NCBI RefSeq assembly: GCF_000380025.1
Contig: NZ_KB904157.1
Coordinates: 1-60,416, forward strand
DNA: 60,416 nucleotides
Reading direction: 5' to 3'
DNA from: Streptococcus entericus DSM 14446
Lineage (GTDB): Bacteria > Bacillota > Bacilli > Lactobacillales > Streptococcaceae
The translations under genes were made by a program, and so were the position numbers. Below, in pieces: positions 45,319 through 53,670 of this stretch. Position 1 is the stretch's first letter. Each line of letters opens with the position of its first letter. The notes beneath the pieces are model-generated. The model was not told the origin of the DNA. It saw only the letters and a list, made by a program, of their open reading frames with translations, and made no database searches.

Positions 45319-45859
45319 ATGGCAATAAAGGGAATTACATTAAAAGAGAGTATGAATCGCTCTGTTTAAGCAATTATGCAACTTGATGAAGAGAAAGATG
45401 TATTTGCAAAGAAACTAATCAGCTATTTAACTCATTTATATGATAAGGCAGATGAATCTGAGGAGTACCAAAAAAATCTTCTTAAAGTATTTTTGGAAGG
45501 AATTATGCCCCATAATTTCATTAATACTTCCAGTAGAAAAGTTTGTCTAATAAAGCAGAGATGATGACGACGGATAGAATCAATGCTAAAGCTTTTCAAG
45601 AAATAATTGCTTATTATCTATATGAACGACTTTTTGAAAAAATCTTGAAGTTAAGAAGTGTATCATCACAAACGGTCTATCTTGGTTTATAGTAGAAGCT
45701 AAAGAGTTTGAAAAACATTTCTTTAAGAATGGAAAATTAGTTGATCTGGTAACAAAATTTAGGAATAATCAACTGTCCAGCAATAGAACTGATTTTCTCT
45801 ACTCACAAGTAATTGCACCTGAAATTGACAAAGCGATTGAAAAAGGAATGCGCCTATAG
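45319..45859 (+). pseudogene. Broken type IIG restriction-modification gene, N-terminal part
   Basis: The ATG at 45319 opens MAIKGITLKESMNRSV, then a TAA, then the same frame continues as AIMQLDEEKDVFAKKLISYL and DESEEYQKNLLKVFLEG to about 45540. After a small loss and shift, SNKAEMMTTDRINAKAFQEIIAYYLYERLFEK follows (shown for position only: about 45548-45640), then another shift into EVKKCIITNGLSWFIVEA to a stop at 45857. This order matches the N-terminal nuclease region of type IIG enzymes with a fused N6-adenine methylase. With at least one nonsense and two frameshift changes it is dead. A foreign segment interrupts it at about 45860. Confidence 0.75.
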
Positions 45860-45864
45860 CATCG

Positions 45865-46185
45865 GATATGCCATTCAAGGGTGATACTGTAATTGGTAAT
45901 GATGTGTGGATCGGGCAGAATGCAGTAATCCTTCCAGGAGTAAATATCGGGGACGGTGCTATCATCGGAGCCAATAGTGTTGTCGGCAGTAATGTTGCTC
46001 CGTATACAATAGTGGTGGGAAATCCGGCAAAAGTCATAAGAAAACGATTTGATGAAGAATTGATTGACCTGATGCTCCGTTTCAAATGGTGGGATAAAAG
46101 TATCAGAGAAATCAATAGCCTTATTCCAATCTTAACGTGCAGTGATTTGGAAAAGGTTAGAGAGGAATTGAAGGCAAAACTATGA
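45865..46185 (+). pseudogene. C-terminal half of a Vat/CatB-type acetyltransferase
   Basis: About 105 residues of a hexapeptide-repeat xenobiotic acetyltransferase of the streptogramin A (Vat) group. KGDTVIGNDVWIGQNAVILPG, GDGAIIGANSVV and VGNPAKVIRKRFDEE are typical left-handed beta-helix and tail blocks, ending FKWWDKSIREINSL. The N-terminal half with the catalytic His is missing; the ATG at 45868 is an internal Met without a ribosome binding site. Cut off at the junction with the broken restriction gene. It is not expected to be active. Confidence 0.75.
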
Positions 46186-46703
46186 TCATACTGATAACAG
46201 GCGCATCACACACCGGAAAAACGCTTCTGGCACAGAAGATGCTCGAAAAATACCATTACCCGTATCTGTCAATTGATCATCTGAAAATGGGACTGTTCCG
46301 CAGCGGGAATACCAATCTCACGCCGGAGGACGATGATCTTACAACTTATCTTTGGCCGATTATCCGGGAAATGATAAAGACCGCAATCGAGAATAAGCAA
46401 AACCTGATTGTGGAGGGCTGCTATATTCCGTTTGATTGGAGAAAGGATTTTGATGAGACATATTTGCTCTCTATTAAATTCATCTGCCTTGCGATGACGG
46501 ACGCATATATTGATGCCCATTTCCACGAGATAAAGAAATATGGGTCTGTAATAGAATCGAGGTTGGATGATACTGACTGTAAAATTGACAGTTTGAAAAA
46601 AGATAATCGTATTTACATTGAGGGATATGCACGAAGCGGTGAGCAAGTCACACTCATTGATACGGATTACGATCCGACAATTCAGACTTTATTTCAAGGT
46701 TAA
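46182..46703 (+). CDS. Small P-loop kinase-like protein
   Basis: An intact 173-residue P-loop protein: Walker A GASHTGKTLLA near residue 7, YLSIDHLKMGLF near residue 30 (acceptor-binding Asp), LIVEGCYIPFDW near residue 94 as Walker B strand, and IESRLDD near residue 144. The fold suggests a small-molecule kinase; the substrate is unknown. It overlaps the acetyltransferase remnant as ATGA, so both came in together. Codon use differs from the flanking AT-rich remnant, and the pair looks clostridial in style, which is inference. Confidence 0.7.
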   Translation: MIILITGASHTGKTLLAQKMLEKYHYPYLSIDHLKMGLFRSGNTNLTPEDDDLTTYLWPIIREMIKTAIENKQNLIVEGCYIPFDWRKDFDETYLLSIKFICLAMTDAYIDAHFHEIKKYGSVIESRLDDTDCKIDSLKKDNRIYIEGYARSGEQVTLIDTDYDPTIQTLFQG

Positions 46704-46883
46704 ATCCAGTTCCACGAGGAGAATGCAATGTACGCACAGGCAGCGATAAAACCGAATACCTTACTCCGTAACGGTGCATACGGCATCGTTATGAGAGGTG
46801 TGCAAAAATGCACCTGTGCGGGTGCATCGTTAAGGGGTAGAAATTCCGCTCCGCTATGTTGTATCAAATTAGACACGGCAACA

Positions 46884-47475
46884 GACCCAACGGTTGGATC
46901 TGGTCACTTCCTTGTCATTGGGAATCCGCCTTATATCTTTGCTCGTAATCAGTCCTTTACAGATGAGATGAAAGCCTACTATTCAAGGACTTATCAAGTA
47001 AGTGAATACCAAACCAATACCTATACTATTTTTATGGAATTGGCTTATCAACTTTTGCGTAAAGGCGGGATATTCTCCTATGCTGTTGAAGCTGTTTATA
47101 CTGATAGTAATGTTATCAATGATTTGAACTCAATGATTATCACAGATATTCAGGTCGATCCTTTCTACCTCTTGGGCATTTTGAACTCTCGCTTGCTCTC
47201 TCCTTGGTTTTTCATGAAATTTGATAAATTCCAACGTCGTCTTTTCCCACAGTTCAAAGTTAATGAACTTGGAGCATTCCCAATTCCAGATGCTACCGAT
47301 ACGCAGCAAGAAGAAGTAGCACAAGCTGTTGAGCAACTGATGGAGGAGATGAAGAAAGAGTCTCCTGGCATTGAAAAAGTAAATCATCTTAATCTGGTGA
47401 TAGGATGACCTGGTTATGGACTTGTTTGATTTGACTGAGGAGGAAAAACAAATAGTAAGAAATTTTGAAGTATAG
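46884..47475 (+). pseudogene. Broken type IIG restriction-modification gene, C-terminal part
   Basis: The methylase motif I DPTVGSGHFLV is joined directly to the catalytic motif IV GNPPYIFAR, though some 80 residues should lie between, so there is an internal deletion. YQTNTYTIFMELAYQLLRKGG follows, then a second deletion leads into the target-recognition end DPFYLLGILNSRLLSPWFF and FPQFKVNELGAFPIP. A shift near 47400 moves the last block DDLVMDLFDLTEEEKQIVRNFEV to another frame, ending at 47475. An open chimeric frame of 226 codons (46728-47408) fuses unrelated upstream sequence to this remnant and is not a real gene. Confidence 0.75.
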
Positions 47476-47971
47476 GAGGCAGGATGTCTTTTTCCGTGTG
47501 TCTGAGGCCTGCTTTGTCAATCAAAGAAACTCTAGAACAACCTGACCAATCATTTTGGCAAGTCAGAGGGGGTTAAGGATAAGCTCACGCAGACGCTTGG
47601 CATGGCAGAGCTGGCACGACTGTCTGTGATGAAACTATGCTCCTAGCTAACTTTGCTAGATTCTTCGATGTTACGCAAGAAGCAAGATGATAGATTTGAC
47701 TAACTGTCCTTTTTAAGGGCAGTTTTTTGCTCTATAACTAATCCAAAAACGACCTCAACAGATGACAAGTCATCAAAAATCTAATGAGCATCCTAAACTA
47801 CTACCTTGTCCAAAACTTTTGGGTAGATTCTCGTGAATAGTCTTGAGTGTGTAGTTAATTGCTCCTTAATACGAATAGCTTGAGAAAAAAGACAGCACCA
47901 ACCCAAATCGAATTTAGGCAAGTGCTACCTTTTTATTTATGAAATTACCATAATGTTAAGCAATCTCTAGC
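47476..47971. other. Gap of decayed sequence
   Basis: No intact gene. A stretch near 47570-47690 can be read with one shift as DKLTQTLGMAELARLSV and DETMLLANFARFFDV, suggesting a further gene remnant that I cannot name. A terminator lies at 47703-47728. The rest is AT-rich. Confidence 0.4.
47703..47728 (+). terminator. Terminator after the decayed region
   Basis: ACTGTCCTT (47703-47711) pairs with AAGGGCAGT (47715-47723, one G-U), then T6. Confidence 0.75.
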
Positions 47972-50635
47972 TCAATTAACGATTTTTCTTTTTCTCTTCA
48001 GCAACATAAATGATAGAAGGCTTGCAAATCCAGTCAATGTGAAGAAGTGGGTTTGTTTCTCACCTGTTTTTGGCAAGACTTCTTGTGCATTTTCTTTATT
48101 ACGGTTTATTTCTTCTCTAGCTGATGCAGCGACTGGTGTGAGACTAAAATTATTATGATTTTTAACTAAGTTTTTATCAGATGACATCGTGTCATGTGCT
48201 GGATTTATTGGGCGATCGACTGTGACATCAGAAGTGGTAAGTACAGAGTGGTCTTGGAAGGCGGAAGAACCTAGTCCAAATACTCGACCCAGCTTATCGA
48301 CAAGATTAATGGCTATAATTGGGATAATTTTACCATTTAGTTTAGATTTTGCGATTAGAGAGATATCCGAGAGATCGTTAGCTTTTCGGTTGATGACGAT
48401 AGTATCGCCTTCTACAGAAAAATCATCCTGGCTTATAATCTCAATATCGTTTTGGTTGAATTGAATGTGTAATTGGTATGGCCCTTTCTCAATGCCTTTT
48501 AGGTCACCTAGATGGATACCGATAGGAAATGCTTCATTAGTCTTGGCTGCTTTTGGTAGAATTAGTGAAATTCCTTTAGCAGGTTCATCATAAGTTAGTC
48601 CGAATCCAATTGGATAAGCAATTTGGTCGGTACTTAATAAACCATTTTGAACGACAGGTATAGCAACAGGTAGAGTTCCTTTATGCTCTAGACCGTCAAA
48701 GATTACTTCTACACCGGCGGTAATATTAGGTCCAAAAGCATTGTCTGGGCGGAGGGCTTCCGTCGGGTCCATGCCTTTATTGCCATAAACGGCGACGATT
48801 GCTTTAGCTGAAGGGTAGTTAGCAACATCGTAAGGTTTTGAGATGCTCATCACGACGGCAGGTTTCCCTGATTTATTAGCATAATCAATGACTTCAGTAG
48901 GAACTCTTGTCAACCAATGATCACTGGCCAAGTGAGATTCACGTCCAATTTCAGAAATAACGACAATATGTGTGGCTTTCTCCAAGCTTTCCTTAAGACT
49001 GTCAGCACTACTTTTAGCATCATATCTTACCGATTCAAAAGTGACTTCTTTAGGAATTACCCCATCCGCTTGTAAGCGTCTCATCCCAAGAGTTAGTCCA
49101 GGCAGTTCATTATTATATGCTCCGAGAAGTAAAACATGATGACCATCTGAAACTTTAAATGGAAGCACAGTGTCGTCATTTTTTACAACTGTGACGGCAC
49201 TAGCTGCTATTTTTCTCTCCAGACTTCTGTTCAGGTCCGATCCTACTGCTGCTCTTGCTGCTTCAGAAGTCCTAGCAGTGAGGTCAAAGTCTAGAATACC
49301 TCGCTTAGCTTTTAATTTTAGGATACGCCGCACGGAAGCATCTATAGCACTTTGAGTAATGTCTCCTCTAATCACCGCTGCTTCAATATCGCTGATAATT
49401 TGATCAATTTTGGTTAAATCAGCTTTACTGCGCAATATTGTAGGCATCAGAACAATATCGACACCTGCATTAATTGCCATAATTGCAGCTTCGGACTCAC
49501 CAAAATTTTTTGATATAGCATCCATATTCATGGCATCTGTCACGATCACACCATCATAACCATACTGATTACGGACAATGCCAGTTAAAATATCATCTGA
49601 CAAGGTCGCAGGAATATGAATTTTTTCTCCGGTAGTTTTTGACACGTAGGTGTCTTTTTCGATTTGCGGATACTGGATATGGGCTGTCATAACCATGTCA
49701 ACCCCAGCTTCCATTGAGGCTTTGAACGGTGCCAGCTCTAAGGCGTTTAATTCTTCTATGGATTTATCAACTAATGGCAATCCAGTGTGAGAATCAACTG
49801 CAGTGTCCCCGTGTCCTGGGAAGTGTTTTGCAGCCACAGCGACATTGTAAGACTGAATACCATTCATGAGTGGTATTCCGAGAGTAGCAACGAGATTTGG
49901 ATCTGAAGAAAAAGAGCGTAGACCAATAACAGGGTTCTGTGGATTGTTGTTTGTGTCTAGAACAGGAGCAAAGTCGACGTTTATTCCAAGAGCAGAAAGT
50001 TCTCTCCCAATAATCTCACCTGCTTGTCTAGCAAGTTCGGGGTCACGGGTAGCTCCAAGGGCCATATTACCAGGTAGAGCTGTCCCAGAGCCCAATCGGT
50101 AAACGATACCTCCTTCTTGGTCGATAGCAATTAACAGAGGGATGTTGCCGTTGTCAGCTTCATTTTTGATAGCCGCAGCTTGCATAGCCTGAGTTAATTG
50201 GAGAGTTTGTTCCGTTTCTTTAACATTCTCCGCAAAGAGAATTACCCCCCCAAAGTCATAGTTATCGATGACTTCAGCAATTTCTGCATTAACAGCGGTT
50301 AAATCTGTCGCAATATCAGAACCTTCAGATTGCCATTTACGGAAATCAGGCATTAGCATTTGGCTAATTTTTTGCCGATTAGTCATATGATTAACCAAAT
50401 CTGTTACTTCTGCCTCATCACTAACATCTTGGCTAATTAAATTATCAGCTGATGAAGTGTCATTTTCCTTGTTCTGAACGGCAGGTGTCTCCGATTGATT
50501 AACTGTTGTTGTCGCACTGCTCTCCGCTGAATTCGCGACAGGGTAAGTTACGCTGGTATCTGCTTGGACAGAGGATAGATTGCTACTAGCCATAGCCAAT
50601 GTAATACCAGCCAGATATAAGTAACGATGCTTCAT
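47972..50635 (-). CDS. Cell-wall-anchored GH3 beta-N-acetylhexosaminidase-like enzyme
   Basis: An 887-residue secreted enzyme. A signal peptide (MKHRYLYLAGITLAMASS, cleaved near VQA) precedes a Ser/Thr-rich linker. The glycoside hydrolase family 3 domain follows from about residue 80: AIDQEGGIVYRLG near residue 172, KHFPGHGDT near residue 270 (the His-containing loop of NagZ-type enzymes), VMTAHIQYP and VIVTDAMNMDAI near residue 368 with the Asp nucleophile. A second domain and beta-rich C-terminus lead to the sortase motif LPKTGEK, a membrane span and KRKRK. The ATG at 50635 follows AGGAGGT; the longer frame is upstream promoter. Likely trims GlcNAc-type sugars outside the cell. Confidence 0.92.
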   Translation of the reverse strand: MKHRYLYLAGITLAMASSNLSSVQADTSVTYPVANSAESSATTTVNQSETPAVQNKENDTSSADNLISQDVSDEAEVTDLVNHMTNRQKISQMLMPDFRKWQSEGSDIATDLTAVNAEIAEVIDNYDFGGVILFAENVKETEQTLQLTQAMQAAAIKNEADNGNIPLLIAIDQEGGIVYRLGSGTALPGNMALGATRDPELARQAGEIIGRELSALGINVDFAPVLDTNNNPQNPVIGLRSFSSDPNLVATLGIPLMNGIQSYNVAVAAKHFPGHGDTAVDSHTGLPLVDKSIEELNALELAPFKASMEAGVDMVMTAHIQYPQIEKDTYVSKTTGEKIHIPATLSDDILTGIVRNQYGYDGVIVTDAMNMDAISKNFGESEAAIMAINAGVDIVLMPTILRSKADLTKIDQIISDIEAAVIRGDITQSAIDASVRRILKLKAKRGILDFDLTARTSEAARAAVGSDLNRSLERKIAASAVTVVKNDDTVLPFKVSDGHHVLLLGAYNNELPGLTLGMRRLQADGVIPKEVTFESVRYDAKSSADSLKESLEKATHIVVISEIGRESHLASDHWLTRVPTEVIDYANKSGKPAVVMSISKPYDVANYPSAKAIVAVYGNKGMDPTEALRPDNAFGPNITAGVEVIFDGLEHKGTLPVAIPVVQNGLLSTDQIAYPIGFGLTYDEPAKGISLILPKAAKTNEAFPIGIHLGDLKGIEKGPYQLHIQFNQNDIEIISQDDFSVEGDTIVINRKANDLSDISLIAKSKLNGKIIPIIAINLVDKLGRVFGLGSSAFQDHSVLTTSDVTVDRPINPAHDTMSSDKNLVKNHNNFSLTPVAASAREEINRNKENAQEVLPKTGEKQTHFFTLTGFASLLSFMLLKRKRKIVN

Positions 50636-50669
50636 GATTATACCTCCTAAAGAAAGCCTTTTCAAAGCA

Positions 50670-50706
50670 ATTATACCTAAGGAAAAGAAAAATGTCAACG
50701 CTTACT
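50670..50706 (-). promoter_or_regulatory. Promoter with overlapping cre site for the GH3 gene
   Basis: On the minus strand, TTGACA (50693-50698) and TATAAT (50670-50675) have a 17-bp spacer: a perfect consensus promoter. AGTAAGCGTTGACA (50693-50706) matches the CcpA cre consensus TGWAARCGYTWNCA at 12 of 14 positions and covers the -35. Strong expression with glucose repression is the inferred result. Confidence 0.8.
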
Positions 50707-50878
50707 TTTTGGTGCTTTTTAGTTGAAGCTGAGCAGGGGCAAATCAGGTAGGTATTTTCAAATAATGCCGCAGAGCATTTACAGAAAATTCTTTTCTAAA
50801 AAGTTCAAGGAAAAGAAAAAAGTTGAAGGACAGCACTTGAAACGTTTCTGTCTTCAACTCAGTAATTGTCTAAAGAAA

Positions 50879-50960
50879 TGCGGAGGAAGGGATTTGAACC
50901 CTCACACCCTACGGGCACATGCGCCTGAAGCATGCGTGTCTGCCGTTCCACCACCTCCGC
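50879..50960 (-). tRNA. tRNA-Leu (anticodon CAG)
   Basis: An 82-nt class II tRNA read on the minus strand: acceptor GCGGAGG with CCTCCGC, discriminator A, anticodon stem CATGC/GCATG with loop TTCAGGC giving CAG, a long variable arm (GTGCCCGTAGGGTGT), and T-loop GGTTCAAAT. CCA is not encoded. Confidence 0.95.
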
Positions 50961-51069
50961 AGGTGATATAACTATCTTAGCTGATTTTATGAAAAAAATC
51001 AAGCCTTAGGCAGAACTTTTTTAACCTTCCTAGTCGTTCAGTGGCAGTTTTCCAGAGTGAACGAGGGAA

Positions 51070-51372
51070 TGGGACAAAAATCGATAACCCAAAGAGGTCG
51101 ATGTTGCTGTTCCACCCTCGCAAAGTTGAGCAGGGCTGTAACAGCTGATAGTATAAGCGTATTAGGGAGGAGAGTTGCTTTGCAACTCACGATTCCCCAC
51201 CTTCAAGGCTCAAGCACCTTGAAGCATTCAGCAGTGGTTCATTGGCGTTGAAGCACATAATGAGCTGTTCAGTGGCAGCTCTAAAACTGGCCAAGCCAGT
51301 AAAAGTTGCTTCCGACCACTGCGTATTGCAAGTAATACCTTATCAACGTTTAAGTTGGAGACTTTTGTCCCA
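51070..51372. repeat. Streptococcal intergenic repeat, long copy 2 (MITE-like)
   Basis: A 303-bp element with the same perfect 10-bp ends as copy 1: TGGGACAAAA (51070-51079) and TTTTGTCCCA (51363-51372). The outer parts match copy 1 (AATCGATAACCC, AAAGTTGAGCAGGGCTGTAA, GCGTATTAG; CCACTGCGTATTGCAAGTAA), and an extra 130-140 bp is inserted in the middle with small hairpins (AGTTGCTTTGCAACT, TTCAAGG...CCTTGAA). Confidence 0.8.
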
Positions 51373-51445
51373 GCTCCAGTAACTATCTATAGTAGAGCCA
51401 TTTGATAAAGTATGGTATAATAAAAACAAAAACAGAGGAGTTCAT

Positions 51446-52318
51446 TTGCGAGGAAGAATTATCAAGGCCTTGGCAGGTTTTTACTATGTTGAGGCAGACG
51501 GACAGGTTTATCAAACTAGAGCGCGTGGCAATTTTAGAAAGACAGGACAGACGCCTTATGTAGGCGATTGGGTTGACTTTTCTGCTGAGGAGCAGTCAGA
51601 GGGTTATATCCTAGCCATCGAGGATCGTCATAACGCTTTGGTGCGTCCACCTATCGTCAACATTGATCAGGCGGTCGTTATCATGTCGGCGCGTGAGCCT
51701 GACTTCAATCCTAACCTGCTGGATCGCTTTTTGGTGCTTTTGGAGCACAAGCAGATTCACCCCATCATTTACATCACCAAGCTGGATTTAGTTGGGGAAA
51801 TGGCAGAGCTGGACGAGATTCGCAGGCAGTATGAGAAGATAGGTTATGAGGTCTGCTATAGTGTCGAGGAGCTAGCGCCTCTTCTGACTAATCAGGTGAC
51901 GGTCTTTATGGGACAAACTGGAGTGGGCAAGTCTACTCTACTCAATAAAATTGCCCCAGATTTGAAGCTCGAAACAGGTGAGATTTCAGGTAGTCTGGGT
52001 CGAGGACGCCACACTACGCGAGCGGTCAGTTTTTATGATGTCTTCGGTGGCAAGATTGCGGATACCCCAGGTTTCTCCTCCCTCGACTATCAAGTGACCA
52101 CTAGCGAAGACCTCAACCAGGCCTTTCCAGACATCTCAAAGGTCAGCCAGTCTTGCAAGTTTCGCACCTGTACCCATACCCATGAGCCAGCCTGTGCCGT
52201 GAAACCGGCAGTAGCAGCTGGTGACATCTGGCAGGTTAGGTATGATAACTACTTGCAACTGCTCAGCGAAATTGACAACCGCCGTGAAACTTACAAAAAA
52301 GTTGCTAAGAAAAAATAA
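51446..52318 (+). CDS. rsgA: Small ribosomal subunit biogenesis GTPase RsgA
   Basis: RsgA is a circularly permuted GTPase that tests late 30S subunits. The 290 residues start at TTG (51446) behind AGAGGAG. An OB domain (about 1-65) is followed by permuted G motifs: TKLDLVG near residue 112, P-loop [12 protein letters not shown] near residue 154, DTPGFSSL near residue 204; then the zinc site [17 protein letters not shown] near residue 233. First gene of a run through yhaM. Confidence 0.95.
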   Translation: MRGRIIKALAGFYYVEADGQVYQTRARGNFRKTGQTPYVGDWVDFSAEEQSEGYILAIEDRHNALVRPPIVNIDQAVVIMSAREPDFNPNLLDRFLVLLEHKQIHPIIYITKLDLVGEMAELDEIRRQYEKIGYEVCYSVEELAPLLTNQVTVFMGQTGVGKSTLLNKIAPDLKLETGEISGSLGRGRHTTRAVSFYDVFGGKIADTPGFSSLDYQVTTSEDLNQAFPDISKVSQSCKFRTCTHTHEPACAVKPAVAAGDIWQVRYDNYLQLLSEIDNRRETYKKVAKKK

Positions 52319-52382
52319 ATGACATATCCTTGTCTCCTTTTTAAACCCGTTGTTCCCATATCCATGTAGAAAGAGGTAACCC

Positions 52383-53042
52383 ATGTCTTCTTACAAAATT
52401 GCCCCATCCATCCTAGCTGCTGACTACGCCAATTTTGCCAGTGAATTGCAGCGCATTGAGAAAAGCGGTGCAGACTATGTCCACATCGACCTCATGGACG
52501 GTCAGTTTGTGCCCAATATTAGTTTTGGGACGGATGTTGTTGCCAGTATGCGCAAACACAGCAAGCTGGTCTTTGATGTCCACCTCATGGTGGTTAATCC
52601 AGAGCGCTATGTGGAGGCCTGCGCCCAAGCAGGGACAGATATTATGACCATCCACACTGAGAGCACTACCCACATTCATGGTGCACTGCAAAAAATCAAG
52701 GCAGCGGGTATGAAGGCTGGTGTGGTCATTAACCCTGGCACGCCAGTTGAAGCCCTCTTTCCTGTGCTAGAGTTGGTCGATCAGGTGCTCATCATGACGG
52801 TTAACCCAGGGTTTGGTGGTCAAGCCTTTATTCCAGAAACCATGTCCAAAGTCGTTCGCATCGCAAAAGAGCGTGCTCGCCTTGGCTTGAGCTTTGATAT
52901 CGAGGTGGACGGAGGCATTGATGATCAGACCATTGCCCTAGCCAAAGAAGCAGGCGCCAACGTCTTTGTTGCGGGTTCCTACCTGTTCAAGCAAGACCTG
53001 ACAGCTGGTGTCGCTCGCCTGCGTGAGGTGCTAGATGCCTAG
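52383..53042 (+). CDS. rpe: Ribulose-phosphate 3-epimerase
   Basis: Rpe interconverts ribulose-5-P and xylulose-5-P in the pentose phosphate pathway. The 219-residue TIM barrel shows PSILAADYANF near residue 8, VHIDLMDGQFVPNISFG near residue 33 (metal His/Asp), VHLMV near residue 65, MTVNPGFGGQ near residue 138 and EVDGGID near residue 174. It overlaps thiN by 8 bp. Confidence 0.96.
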   Translation: MSSYKIAPSILAADYANFASELQRIEKSGADYVHIDLMDGQFVPNISFGTDVVASMRKHSKLVFDVHLMVVNPERYVEACAQAGTDIMTIHTESTTHIHGALQKIKAAGMKAGVVINPGTPVEALFPVLELVDQVLIMTVNPGFGGQAFIPETMSKVVRIAKERARLGLSFDIEVDGGIDDQTIALAKEAGANVFVAGSYLFKQDLTAGVARLREVLDA

Positions 53043-53670
53043 GATTGCCCTCTGCTTGGGTGGTCAGCCGACTCTTGTGCCACGCACCTTTGATGCCTAT
53101 GTCGGTGTTGACCGAGCCTGTCTCTTTCTTTTAGAACATGGGCTGGCGCTGGATATGGCAGTGGGGGATTTTGATTCGGTGACAGCAGAAGAGCTTGCGA
53201 CCATCAAACATCATGCTCTGATACTTCATCAAGCGCCGGCTGAAAAGAACGACACGGATGCTGAACTCGCCCTCAAACTAATTTTTGCCCAATACCCGAC
53301 AGCTGAAGTGACAATTTTTGGTGCCTTTGGTGGGCGACTGGACCATGAATTGTCCAATCTCTTCTTGCCCAGCGACCCAGAGCTTGCGCCCTACATGCAG
53401 CAACTGGTTTTGGTCGATGACCTGAACCGTGTCCAGTTTTTCCCGGCTGGAAGCCATGAGGTCACACAGGCAGAAGGGATGACCTATCTTGCTTTTATGG
53501 CATCAGGCGAGGGACAATTCACCATTCAAGGAGCTAAATACGAGATGACGCGCAGCACATTTTTCCAAAAGAAAGTCTATAGTAGCAATGAATTTTTGGG
53601 ACAGCCCGTTCGCTTTAGCCTAGATGAAGGGTATGCGGTGGTGATTCAATCCCGAGATAGGAGGGCGTGA
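53035..53670 (+). CDS. thiN: Thiamine pyrophosphokinase
   Basis: ThiN converts thiamine to thiamine diphosphate. The 211 residues include VGVDRACLFLL near residue 20, MAVGDFDSVT near residue 44, KNDTDAELAL near residue 70 and IFGAFGGRLDHELSNL near residue 94. TPP serves transketolase, so its place after rpe is fitting. It overlaps rmuC by one base (TGATG). Confidence 0.93.
   Translation: MPRIALCLGGQPTLVPRTFDAYVGVDRACLFLLEHGLALDMAVGDFDSVTAEELATIKHHALILHQAPAEKNDTDAELALKLIFAQYPTAEVTIFGAFGGRLDHELSNLFLPSDPELAPYMQQLVLVDDLNRVQFFPAGSHEVTQAEGMTYLAFMASGEGQFTIQGAKYEMTRSTFFQKKVYSSNEFLGQPVRFSLDEGYAVVIQSRDRRA

Noticed and set aside
46728..47408. A 226-codon open frame that looks like a methyltransferase gene
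   Set aside because: It is a chimera: unrelated sequence to about 46880 runs into a deleted restriction-methylase remnant. Motif I is fused to NPPY with the middle of the domain missing.
50723..50971. An 82-codon plus-strand frame upstream of rsgA
   Set aside because: It runs antisense through tRNA-Leu and has no ribosome binding site or coding signal.
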